Assembly (NCBI GenBank): GCA_005765155.1
Contig: VCCP01000006.1
Location: forward strand, 198,501 to 262,500
Reading direction: 5' to 3'
From: Zelopaecilomyces penicillatus
Taxonomy: Eukaryota; Ascomycota; Sordariomycetes; Hypocreales; Pseudodiploosporaceae
DNA length: 64,000 bases
Of this stretch, positions 47,890-58,035 are shown one piece after another. Positions within the stretch are counted from its first letter, which is position 1. Every line of letters starts with the position of its first letter. Both the position numbers and the translations under genes were made by a program. The notes beneath the pieces were generated by a model. The model ran no database searches, was not told the origin of the DNA, and saw only the letters and a program-made list of their open reading frames with translations.

Positions 47890-47972
47890 CAGCACCAGCA
47901 CCAGCCCTGTACCAGCGTACCAGCGCACCAGTGAAGCACACAGTCCCAGCACCACCAGCACCAGCACCAGCT
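47890..47972. repeat. imperfect ACCAGC repeat tract
   Basis: Roughly eleven CAGC/ACCAGC units interrupted by short spacers. On the plus strand it would encode Ala-Pro or Ser-Thr-rich runs, but no surrounding frame looks like a gene. Confidence 0.65.
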
Positions 47973-50275
47973 TTTGCAAGGGAGAAAAAAAAGCTCGTCC
48001 ATCCTCCGTCGCTGTCCCGCGTTTGTCCTTCTTCACACCTGCACCTCTTTTCATCCTCTTCACGGCTGCTACAGTTCTTCCCTTGCGCGTCTTTCTGAAT
48101 ATCGGCTGAGATAGTTACGGTTGTTTTTGCCGGCGCCCAAAAGTGAGTTCTCTTATTCAATTTTTTTTTTGCTTTTCAGTGGTTGGTCCTATGTTTGCCC
48201 GTGCGTGGCTCTGCCTCTGTTTGTCTGCCCTGGCGTCTGGATTTCGGCATTCCATCGAGCCCTACCCCTCGGCGACAATGACGAAATCCCCAACGGTCGA
48301 CAACTTCCAATCGACCTGGGCCAAGAGCGCCCTTATTCCTCGATATAGAGTGAGCAATAGACTCAAATAGTCATTACTTGATTGGCCATGCGACGACGGC
48401 CCTCAGTGGTTGCGCCTGCATCAAACCAACCCACCAATCAACACTTGATTTTTCTTGAAAGAAGCCTTTTGAAGACCGAGTTTTTGCAACAAGACAGCCG
48501 TTCGGGTTTCGCGATTCTTATTCAATGAACACCTCGAGAATGGGCGGTTAACTCGCTACCGACACATCCGCTCCGCTCCCACACTCGTAACATAATGTCA
48601 GTCGGATGAGTCACGGCAGCACAAACACGAAATTGGAGCGAAACGAGCCAGAAAGCTCTGCTATCAATGGACGCTTTCTCGACAGGCGCGGCAAGACAGG
48701 ACGTTTTATCATGGCACCGTCAACAATATCCGTGATATCACTACCTGAACTCTCCAAATCGGTGGTTTGCGTACTATCGCTGCCTAGGGACTGCTTTGGC
48801 CCCCTGATGCTGAGTCGCGATCCTGCCGCCAAAAGCCCCGATTTGTGATGCATCTTGTACCACCCGACAACACGACTTAGCCGCGGGAGGCGCACGCAGA
48901 ACATCACAGGATTTTCGATATGCTGTTTCTATAATATTGAGGAAGAGTCGGGATAGAGAAATTTGGCCGACGATGGGTTCCCGTTCAGACTTTCGTTCTG
49001 GACAACCGACACACCTATAGGCACATGGACACACCAGGATCTTTTTTGAGCGATAGGAATTCTTAGACACGGACAAGGGAAAGCTAACTCTTTTCTTTTC
49101 AAAAGGTTGTAGTGATTTCGAGAGCGTTTGAATTGTTTTACCACATTCCTTTGGAATTCTCGGTAGAACACACGTTCAGCCCACGAATATCATTTTCATA
49201 AAAGCTCTTGACAGCATCGGCTTCACAGTCACCCATTAGGACACTGTTTCTGTTGAGATTTTGTCCACTACAAGCACAGTTTCTGCCACTTTTGACACGG
49301 CGTGACGGCGTCTTGAGAGATTCTTGTCCGCACTGCTCTTTTCAGTCTCGGCATTGGGTCTGGATACCAGCCTCCATCGACTTGTTTCCAACTTCGGTTT
49401 GGTCCAACGGATTTTCACATATTGTTAGTTAGGCCATTTTGGGTACGTTGACGTAACATTGATGGACTTACCACTTCATAACACGTCTTTGACGTCGATT
49501 GACAGCTCGCTGGACTCATACTAATATCATCGGGTTAGATCTGACGTTATCCCATTATTTACGACCATACTTTGTTGAGCATTCATTCTTCATCGTGGTA
49601 TGTTTTCAGCTTTTCCTATCGTTTCATCTCTTACGAGCGCTCCAACTAAAATATCCATGCAAGATCTCTCAGAGTTTGAAGCGGAACGATTTTCTTCACG
49701 GCCTTTTTTCATCAATCAATAGGTGCGATTTGTTTGGTCACTTTTCAAACACTCTGGGCTGACATGTTGATTAGTTCCGAATATCCTTCCTTTTGAGACA
49801 ACGTCTTCTTCAATCGTATACATTCGCCCTTCAAACCATTCCAACTAGCTCCCTTTGGACTCTTCCTTTCAATTCATTGGTACGTATTGAATTCGATTGT
49901 TTCCTGCTTGTGTGCAGCAGAGGTAGTGTGAATACTCCACAAGCACCCAATCATCCTGCACGAACAATGCAGCCTTGGCCAAGTGGTCCAAGCTGCGCAT
50001 TAGATTCAATATGTATTCACCTGTCAACACCCCTGTCAATAAGCAGCCCAGCCAGCTGGGGGATTCTCTGTTTGTCGTCAACAACATTCTCTCTCTTTGC
50101 TGTCTCCCCACTATTGCGCTTCTTCAATACCAGCAGAGGCAGGTTATATTGAGCCGCTCATTGCTTTTATCTTCTCATCGCTCGAGCTATAAGGGCTAAA
50201 GCAAACACTACCTTTCGGATCTTTTTCATCACCAAGTGAATTGGGATTTCCGCTGACTGTTCTATGTAGATCAGT

Positions 50276-52167
50276 ATGACTATGAATTCCTATCCCGTTG
50301 CATCAGCTAACGGCGGACCCGTCGTCAGCGAAATGGCCTTCCAAAACGGTACACCTCCGGCTCAGGATATGTCGGCGGTGCCCCCCCCTTCCGGTGTTTC
50401 TCAGGACCAGGCCAAGACAACCCTTTGGTAAGGAATTAACTAGTATCAATCAAATATCCCCCCCCAAACTAATAGTTGCTTAGGATGGGAGAGCTTGAGC
50501 CTTGGATGGATGAGAACTTCATCAAGGGCGTATTCCTTTCATCTGCTGGCGAAACCGTCAATGTCAAGGTCATCCGCGACAAGAACTCGGGGTAAGTTTT
50601 TGTGCGCTATGAACAATGGATTGTGGCTTCGTCAACATTAAGACTGACAAACAACCACAGCAATGCAGGCTATTGCTTTGTCGAGTTCTCCACCCCTGAC
50701 GCTGCGAACAAGGCCCTTGGCCTCAATAGCACCCCTGTGCCAAACAGCTCGCGCCAGTTCAAGCTTAACTGGGCGTCTGGCGGCGGCCTGGTTGACCGAC
50801 GGTAAGTTTTTCTGCTTTGCGTTTGTTCAGGTTAATATTTTCACTGGCGTTTTCCCGCTTTGCCCATGTGTGTGTGCAGCCACGGGGTTTTTTTTTTTTG
50901 AAGTTTCTGCGCGTCACTGTTCTGAATAACCTCTGCCCCGCCAACCTAATTTTGCCTGTTCCTCTGGCCTTTGGCTTTGGCGCCTGCACCTCCCACCTGA
51001 CCTCCTTGGAACCTGCCTCAGGCGTACCCAATTCACTCTCTTCAACTCAAATTTGGCAACGTCTTCTGCTCTGCCCCCCTACATCGTCAACACTTGCCCT
51101 ATTGCCTGGTGGCTTCTTGAATTTCAGCCTCACATCAGCGCGCACCCTTTTTTTCGCATAGTTTCTAATGAGTTCATCCACCAGCGACGACCGCGGCCCC
51201 GAGTATAGCATCTTTGTCGGCGATCTCGGACCTGAAGTCAACGAATATGTTCTGGTGTCTCTGTTCCAGGCCCGTTTCCCATCTTGCAAGTCTGCCAAGA
51301 TCATGACCGATGCCATGTCTGGCCAGAGCCGTGGCTACGGCTTCGTTCGCTTCTCAGACGAGAATGACCAGCAGCGTGCGCTGGTTGAGATGCAAGGAGT
51401 GTACTGCGGCAACCGTCCTATGAGGATCTCTACCGCCACTCCCAAGAATCGGTACGAGGCGTCGACCCATGAATCAGTCGTGGATTTGGCTAACACTTTT
51501 CGCCCCAGTGGCAACCATGGGTTTGGTCAACCCCAGCCCGGTGCTCCCATGATGGGCGGCGGCGGAGCTATGCCTCAACAACAGATGTGGGGTGGAATGC
51601 AAGGCTTCCCATATGGCGGCTTCAACCCGGCTACCCAGATGAACCAGTTCACCGACCCAAACAACACCACCGTCTTTGTTGGAGGTCTTTCTGGGTACGT
51701 CACGGAAGATGAGCTGCGCTCTTTCTTCCAAGGCTTCGGAGAGATTACCTATGTCAAAATTCCTCCCGGCAAGGGCTGCGGCTTCGTCCAGTTTGTTCAT
51801 CGTCACGCGGCAGAGATGGCCATCAACCAGATGCAGGGCTACCCTATTGGCAACTCCCGTGTTCGACTTAGCTGGGGACGTTCGCAAAACAACTCTGGAG
51901 TCGGCACCCCATACCGTCCGGCTCCTCCTCCACCACACTATATGGGAATGCCCGGTCCTGGCCACGGTCCTGGCCCTGGACCTTACGGACCCCAGCATTT
52001 CGGTGGTCCTGCTCCTGGACCTCAAGGCCCACCCGGACCTCAAGGACCCGCTGTTCCTCAGGTAAGAAGCCATTGATAGCATTTCTGTGGACAGAAGCTC
52101 AATCTCACCCCTCATTGTACCAATGGGAGCTAACCACTGGCATGATATACAGTCCTACGATATGTAA
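50276..52167 (+). CDS. three-RRM RNA-binding protein, Nam8/Csx1/TIA-1 type
   Basis: Five exons (50276-50427, 50484-50591, 50661-50801, 51185-52061, 52153-52167) give about 430 residues. Three RNA-recognition motifs are visible: RRM1 about 49-130 (LWMGELEPW, then GYCFVEF), RRM2 about 139-220 (YSIFVGDLG, then RGYGFVRF) and RRM3 about 295-365 (TTVFVGGLSG, then GCGFVQF). A Gly/Pro/Met-rich tail follows, as in Nam8, Ngr1 and S. pombe Csx1, which act in splicing or stabilise and control mRNAs, in Csx1's case under oxidative stress. The third intron (383 nt) is much longer than the rest and divides RRM1 from RRM2. The last exon adds only four residues and a stop; retaining the last intron would instead end the protein after VRSH. 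The ATG at 50276 has a second in-frame ATG two codons on. Confidence 0.9.
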
Positions 52168-53141
52168 ACGGTCAGTCTTGATCTTCAGACTCGAGCACAC
52201 GCCTGTTTGTCGACTCTCATTTGCTGCATTTTTTCTCTCTCTGGCAGCTGCTGTTATAGCTATGCCCTGGGGCAATTTGGGGGCGTTGGGACTGATTTGC
52301 ATCATTCGGCAACGTCACTTATATATTCCAAGTTCATCTCATTGCTTTGCGCTCTGACACGACACCACGCACTCGATTTTCTTGAGTCTTGAACCACGAC
52401 TGGCGTTGGAGATACTAGTCCCCTGGCGGATTTTCATCAGTCAAATTTCATTCAGTGATTGATTTTATTTTTGCTTCGCTTTCGTTCTTGGTGCTATTGT
52501 TTTCAAAGTTGCTCTCCTCTCCCTTGCTTGCTTGCCATGTGAGTCTATTGTTCGCGTATGGCGCTGGGTTTCTATTAAGATTGTCGATGGTACTCTCGAA
52601 CTTGAATGATTCCATGTAGTCTATTGAAGTAATGCTTTCGTCATAAACACCCCTTGTTTCACCCGTTTGCGCATCAGAGTTGATATCCCATCAGTATCTG
52701 TTTTCGAAACTCATCAACGTTAGTATCATTAGTGCGGTTGGGCAGACGAACTGTATTCCTATAATCATTAGTGCCACGACCCCGACTTTGATATTTATAC
52801 TTATGAATTCCAGCAGGATTGTAATGTGTACACTCCTTTACATGTTAGTCCAGCCACGGTGTTCATGTCAATCTTGCGCTAGACTCTATTTCAATAGGGT
52901 CTGTAATTATTATTGTTCAGAACCAAGTCAATATTTTTATCTCAAGTGTGCCATGTTGGATCACTCATACGAAGCAACAATCTACGCATCATGGGCCATA
53001 TCTACTCTGGATACAGGACACAGCAGGCATGATGCACTCTATCTCTCAATTTATGTACAAAGTACACGCAGCTGTGGTTTCAAGTTTCTAATTGCTAATC
53101 TGAAACAACTTGCAGCTTCTTGTTATCTAGAGTTGTCCAGT
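52168..53141. other. convergent intergenic region
   Basis: 3' flanks of the RNA-binding protein and cyclase genes, AT-rich, without a supported gene. The long 3' flank may include the 3' UTR of the RNA-binding protein gene. Confidence 0.5.
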
Positions 53142-54366
53142 TTAGAAGATGGCTAGGGCATTGGGAGGCGAGCCGATCAGGCCTGGATGGTTCAACGGGG
53201 CCGATGTCAGCATAAATGAGTATCGCTTCGTCTTTTGACAGTACGCTGACAGTTTGCTGAGATCCCAGAGCTCTCCAATCGACATGCCAAACAGACTTAA
53301 AAGGTAGGAGTGCAACACTGTTATGATAATAGAGCAGCATCACAAAATCAGCCATTCCATTCATCCAGGGTGGGGGGTTTGTACTATTTCTTCTGTTTCA
53401 AAAGACTTACCTAAATCACTCGGGGTGCCTGGCTGTCCATCAGGCTTCAGTGGAGGATAGGCCTCAAAGGCATGGTTGTCCGATGCCACGGCGGCGAATC
53501 TCTTGTTCCATATCCATCTGGCAGATTCCTCGCTGCCGTCGACTCCAGCCAACTGTGCGGCGGCTAGTCTCCCCAAATCTGCTATGGTGAAGCCGTCAAG
53601 TGCCTCTGTGGCTCCCGTTCTTACGAGAAGAATATCCCCGTGGCGGAACTCGACCCCCTGGTGCGCCGCGCATGACTCCAAGTCGTCTACTTTGATTCGC
53701 GTCTCGGAGAAGGGGTCATAGGGAATGCCCTTGGCCTCGGCGTAAGCCTGGTAGTCGAGGAGGACACCTCGGGCGACGACACAGCCTCGGGCGTGCCAGT
53801 GATCCAGGGTGGGCATCGTGTTGCCTGCGGTGGATTGGATGGCTGAGAGAGTCGCATGGTCTGGGTTGGCGCCGTTGTAGGCAAGGCCGGAAGGCTGATG
53901 CTGGAAGTGGATGAGGCTGTCCCACTGGCTGCTGCACTGGGTATTGAAGCTGATCTCATCATCCCAAGCCTTGCCAATTGTGGTGTTGGTTGAGGCGGTG
54001 ATCTCATTGGCTTCGCCAAGGTTGATGATGTTGTGTTCAGGCTGCTTCCGGCCCGGTAGGGCGAACCTTGCCATGGCGTTGATGGGCCAGCTGGGAACTC
54101 CATTGTCAGCTTGTCAACCCCCCTTTCTCACCTAGAGTTATTTTAAGCTTGAAAGAAGGGGGAGAGGGGAGGGGATCTAACTTGAGCGAAATGGAGACGC
54201 CATCTCTTACTTCCTGGGCGGCGGCTTTGACGACTTCCGGGGTGAGGAAGTTGAGTGTACCGAGCTGATCCTTTTCCCCGTTTCGGTCAAAGAGGCCCCA
54301 CGCACAACCCTTGGGCATACCGTCGACCTTGGGGAGATCATCGAAGTCGGGTACCGGATAAGCCAT
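53142..54366 (-). CDS. cyclase/kynurenine-formamidase-like family protein
   Basis: Three exons (54366-54182, 54090-53411, 53317-53142) give about 346 residues. The start (PVPDFDDLPKVDG, then CAWGLFDRNGEKDQLGTLN) and the end (FGMSIGELWDLSKLSAYC through SPPNALAIF) match the fungal putative-cyclase group of Pfam Cyclase (PF04199), metal-dependent hydrolases related to bacterial kynurenine formamidase. The canonical metal-binding motif HxGTHxDxPxHF is replaced by TQCSSQWDSLIHFQHQ, keeping the Asp and the later His residues only. The frame is open throughout, so this is a divergent intact gene, not a pseudogene. The second and third exons are joined by a GTAAGT donor and an AACAG acceptor. It is divergent from the Baeyer-Villiger monooxygenase gene, suggesting shared control. 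The substrate is unknown. Confidence 0.87.
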
Positions 54367-54732
54367 AGTTTGGGAATTGAGGCTGAATAATTAGGGGTTT
54401 GTTTCCGTTGAGGCTGGGAGAATGACTCGACACAGCGGCCTAATTTCAAGTTGAGCTGGAGAAGCAAATGGACGACGACAAGTCTTCTTTATGTCCAGCA
54501 ATAGGGCTGATCTCGTAGTCCAGAGCTGTTTACGAGGTGAACGAGATCATCGGTTTGCTGAATCTTTCTTAGGCAATGGCTTACAGCCTTGTCTCTGACC
54601 GTGGTGAATGAAGGACTTCGGCGTCACGGGGTTTGACGATAATCCGATGCTAGGCCCTGCCGGCCTTTGTGTCGCTGAGTTGGGTTGGAGCCGGAGCCGG
54701 AGGAGGGGCAGAGAGAGAGTGGCATGTCGATA

Positions 54733-54757
54733 GTGGTGGTGGTGGTGGTGGTGGTGG
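54733..54757. repeat. (TGG)n microsatellite
   Basis: About eight uninterrupted TGG units about 370 bp upstream of the cyclase gene. On this G-rich strand such a tract might fold into a G-quadruplex. Confidence 0.75.
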
Positions 54758-55249
54758 GGTGGCGGATATAATTTCCAAAGCGTGACGAGAGTGAGGGGAA
54801 GTTGGGGAACCCTCGTCTGGGGGACGCGCCTTCTCTGTTGGTCGCGGCCGTACTTACACCTGTTTAGTGGTGGGCGATATTAGTTGTCAATGTATAGTTT
54901 TCCGAATCTCTACTAATCAAGAGCAGTGACTGCTGGGAGAAATGAATGTCCGAAACATCAGGTTATTAGAGTGAACTTTGTCTCGGTACTAGCTAGACAA
55001 TCTAATGCTTTTTCCAGACTTTAGCGCTTGTAGTTTCAATTCATTTGAGCCTCATGTTGAGTAAACAGCTTGGAAGACGGGTTTTTGTTTCCTTCTACAG
55101 GCCGCTGACAAATATCCATGGATGTACAGGCACTGCTGGACAGTGGTTCACTCGCCGTTTGGAGGCATATCAGGCGGCTGCCGGGCACTAGAAAACCGCC
55201 CGGCCCGTCCACTAAGCAACGAACGCGATGGCGCATCCACTAATATCAT

Positions 55250-55284
55250 CCACTACAAGCCCACTACAAGCCCACTTGTAGTGG
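55250..55284. repeat. direct and inverted repeat of CCACTACAAG
   Basis: Two direct copies of CCACTACAAG (55250-55259, 55261-55270) are followed by its exact reverse complement CTTGTAGTGG (55275-55284), so the second copy and the complement form a 10-bp perfect stem with a 4-nt loop. A second small palindrome (GGTAGT/ACTACC) lies at about 55302-55319. Dyads of this kind are typical of dimeric regulator sites, but the factor is unknown. Confidence 0.7.
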
Positions 55285-56091
55285 TCTGGCTACAGCGCCA
55301 AGGTAGTGGAGCAACTACCATGGCAGGCTAAATAGAACTGACACATGTGTCTGAGCAACTACTGCTACCTCAAAACATCTCCACCTGCAGACGGGCTGGA
55401 AAAAGTTTCCCTCTTGAGTGAATGGGGGCTTCCCTTACTCGTACATTCAGAGCTGTGAGCCGGCAGGCTGCAACCTTCCCGTACCCCCAACGTGGAGGGT
55501 GGCGTGATCAGATGTGACGGATCACCGTTTGATGGATATCTTGTTTGCTGTTCGCTGGCTTCGGGTTGCGACTTGGGGCCAAAGAGTTGACCTTCGACAG
55601 CGCCCCGTCGCTCCGCCATCCACCCACAGCCTATCGTCTGTCCTTTGAGATTCAGTCACCCGGGATCTCCTGATACGGATGTCAGGTTTGGGCGCATTGC
55701 AATGGCGGTTGGGTCGGCCTGGCTAGATGTGGTACGATGTGCCGACGGCTTGAGATGCTCAAAATCGCCCCGACTGCCTGTCTGACGTCGAGACACCCGG
55801 CGAGCAGGGGATGGATGGGTTGAATGCGAGACACCCGGACACGGACACGGCCCCATCTGCTTGCAACCCAAGACTGGATCATCGGTGATGATGGCTGGCA
55901 TAATTGTGTCCACCCCCATGTCCATGTCTGACTGATGCAGGTCTATATGAGAAACCCAAATCCCCCGCTCCTGATTTCGAGTTTCTCCTGGATATTCCCA
56001 TTCATCTCGCCATAACCGCCTTCATCTTGTCATCTCCCGTTTCCCAAGACCATCCTCTTCTCTTCTTCAACATCAATTTACACAAACAGAA

Positions 56092-58035
56092 ATGGTAGCA
56101 GAAGCATTCAGCGGCGGCGGTGGCGCCAGGGTCGTCACCCCTAAACAACCCGACTTGGATGCTCTCACGCAAAAGCTTCAAGAAGAAAACGAAAAACGTA
56201 TCCGCTCAGACGGCAACGCCCAATACATAGACCTTGGACTGGCTACATCTGGTCAATTACAAAACTTGGCGGATGACCCCTGGGCTGATCATGAGGCCCT
56301 GAACAAATTGCCGTCCAATCTCAAAGACGGCGACGAAGTCAAAGTTCTGATTCTTGGAGCAGGCTTCGGTGGTTTGATCTGGGGTGCCCACCTGATTGAT
56401 GCGGGAATCAAGCCCGAGGAGATGCGCCTTGTCGACACCGCTGGCGGATTCGGAGGCACATGGTACTGGAACCGATATCCTGGACTCATGTGTGATGTTG
56501 AGAGTTCGGTATATCTGCCACTGCTCGACCGCACTGGATATATGCCCAAGCACCGCTTTTCCTACGGTCCTGAATTGAAAGCTTACGCCAACCTGCTGGC
56601 TGAAAAGTTCAACCTAGTTGATCAAGCCGTTTTCCGTACCACAATCAGCGCATACGACTGGGAGGAAGAATCTCATCGATGGCGGGTCACCATGAAACAA
56701 TACCGAGGTCCCAACGAGGCACCTATTCACATGACAGTCACGGCACAGTTTGTTGTCATTGCCAATGGTATTTTGAATCATCCCAAAGCCCCTGATCTGC
56801 CAGGCTTTGCAGATTTCAAGGGTAGAATGACACATACTGCTCGATGGGATTACGGTGTCACTGGAGGCGCGTCTGATAACTGGGATCTGTCTGGACTAGA
56901 AGGGAAGAAAGTTGCCATCATTGGAACCGGTGCAACAGCTGTGCAAGTTGTTCCCCATCTCGCCAAGTGTGCGGGCGAGCTTTACGTTTTTCAGAGAACA
57001 CCATCAGCTATCGATGAGCGAGGGCAAAGAGCCACTGACCCTGAAGAATGGCAAAAGATCACCTCTAAGCCTGGGTGGTGGAAGGCTCGAAATGAGAACT
57101 GGATTAGTCTCATCACTGGCTACCCCACGGAAGGCAATGACGTTAAAGATGGGTGGGCTGAGATTCCTGGATACAAGTATCTCTCCGGCGGGTATCATGA
57201 ACGGCCTTACAACCCTGAAGATATTCCAGGTCACATAGAAAAGGCTCTGGCTGATGATGCCCCTCGGTCAGAGAGACTCAGGAAATTTGTTGAGAAGGTT
57301 GTTACCAAAGACCGATCAACAGCTGAGGCTCTACAGGCTTGGTACCCTGCGTGGTGCAAGCGGCCATGCTTTCATGACGATTACCTGCCATCATTCAACC
57401 GCGAAAATGTCACACTTGTGCACAGCCCCAAGGGCGTCGAGAGACTCTCACCGAAGGGCATCGTTGTAGGGGGGAAGGAATACGAGGTGGATGTGATCGT
57501 CTGGGGTACAGGCTATCGAGCCCCGTCTACTGATATGGGCGAACCTACTCGAATGTCCAATATGACTGTCACCGGCCGAGACGGTACCCTTCGTGATAAA
57601 TGGATGAGCAATGGACCGGCCACCCTGCACGCACTACTCACAAACGGGTTCCCCAATCTGTTTCTCAGTGGACCAGCGCAAATGGGCACATCGCCCAACT
57701 ACGTTCACGCTCTTGACCAGCTGGGATATCACACTGCATATATTATCAAGGAGGCACTTCGGAGGGCCAAAGACCCCGCAAAGGCGACTGTGGAGGCAAC
57801 CAGGGAAGCCGAGGAGGCCTGGTCGATGGAAATTCAGATGCGGTCTGGGTGGATGGCCCCAATGTCTGTTTGTGGGCCGAATTATTTCAATGATGAAGGT
57901 GCTGTCCTTTCTCAAGAGGAACAAATGAAGGCGATGCGAGGTGCTACGTATCCTTTGGGAGTACTTGCATTTCAGAAGGTTCTGCAAAAGTGGAGGGAGG
58001 AGGGCAACTTAGAGGGTGCCATTCTAAGTTCATAG
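56092..58035 (+). CDS. flavin-dependent Baeyer-Villiger monooxygenase
   Basis: A single exon encodes 647 residues. The FAD-binding motif GAGFGGLIWG lies near residue 90, followed by GGTWYWNRYPGLMCD, characteristic of type I Baeyer-Villiger enzymes. The family fingerprint FxGxxxHTxxWD is present as FKGRMTHTARWDY near 241, and the NADPH-binding motif GTGATAVQ near 278. These enzymes use NADPH and oxygen to insert an oxygen atom beside a ketone, giving an ester or lactone. The roughly 80-residue N-terminal extension ahead of the FAD site is seen in the longer fungal and bacterial members. No signal peptide is present. The gene is intact. A divergent cyclase-family hydrolase is its neighbour, so ester or lactone product hydrolysis is possible but not shown. 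Confidence 0.94.
   Translation: MVAEAFSGGGGARVVTPKQPDLDALTQKLQEENEKRIRSDGNAQYIDLGLATSGQLQNLADDPWADHEALNKLPSNLKDGDEVKVLILGAGFGGLIWGAHLIDAGIKPEEMRLVDTAGGFGGTWYWNRYPGLMCDVESSVYLPLLDRTGYMPKHRFSYGPELKAYANLLAEKFNLVDQAVFRTTISAYDWEEESHRWRVTMKQYRGPNEAPIHMTVTAQFVVIANGILNHPKAPDLPGFADFKGRMTHTARWDYGVTGGASDNWDLSGLEGKKVAIIGTGATAVQVVPHLAKCAGELYVFQRTPSAIDERGQRATDPEEWQKITSKPGWWKARNENWISLITGYPTEGNDVKDGWAEIPGYKYLSGGYHERPYNPEDIPGHIEKALADDAPRSERLRKFVEKVVTKDRSTAEALQAWYPAWCKRPCFHDDYLPSFNRENVTLVHSPKGVERLSPKGIVVGGKEYEVDVIVWGTGYRAPSTDMGEPTRMSNMTVTGRDGTLRDKWMSNGPATLHALLTNGFPNLFLSGPAQMGTSPNYVHALDQLGYHTAYIIKEALRRAKDPAKATVEATREAEEAWSMEIQMRSGWMAPMSVCGPNYFNDEGAVLSQEEQMKAMRGATYPLGVLAFQKVLQKWREEGNLEGAILSS

Larger units (their letters stand above)
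41546..50275. other. 8.7-kb interval without a supported gene
   Basis: Every open frame here is short (under 170 codons), lacks recognisable motifs and overlaps others in different frames. The left third is AT-rich and the right part pyrimidine-rich. Short simple repeats occur, listed separately. Part of the right end is likely promoter and 5' leader of the RNA-binding protein gene. I find no terminal inverted repeats, transposase, polymerase or tRNA. Non-coding transcripts cannot be excluded. Confidence 0.55.
54367..56091. other. divergent promoter of the cyclase and monooxygenase genes
   Basis: A 1.7-kb region between two outward-transcribed metabolic genes. It carries a TGG microsatellite and two inverted repeats near 55250-55320, listed separately. 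No coding frame over 90 codons is supported. Confidence 0.6.

Noticed and set aside
47434..48098. Overlapping frames of 80-166 codons in a Ser/Thr/Pro/His-rich region
   Set aside because: Translation reflects the ACCAGC repeat tract and surrounding C-rich DNA in several frames at once, so no single frame stands out.
53095..53364. 89-codon minus-strand frame at the cyclase 3' end as a separate gene
   Set aside because: It overlaps the last cyclase exon in another frame; the spliced frame gives the conserved family ending, so this one is a shadow.
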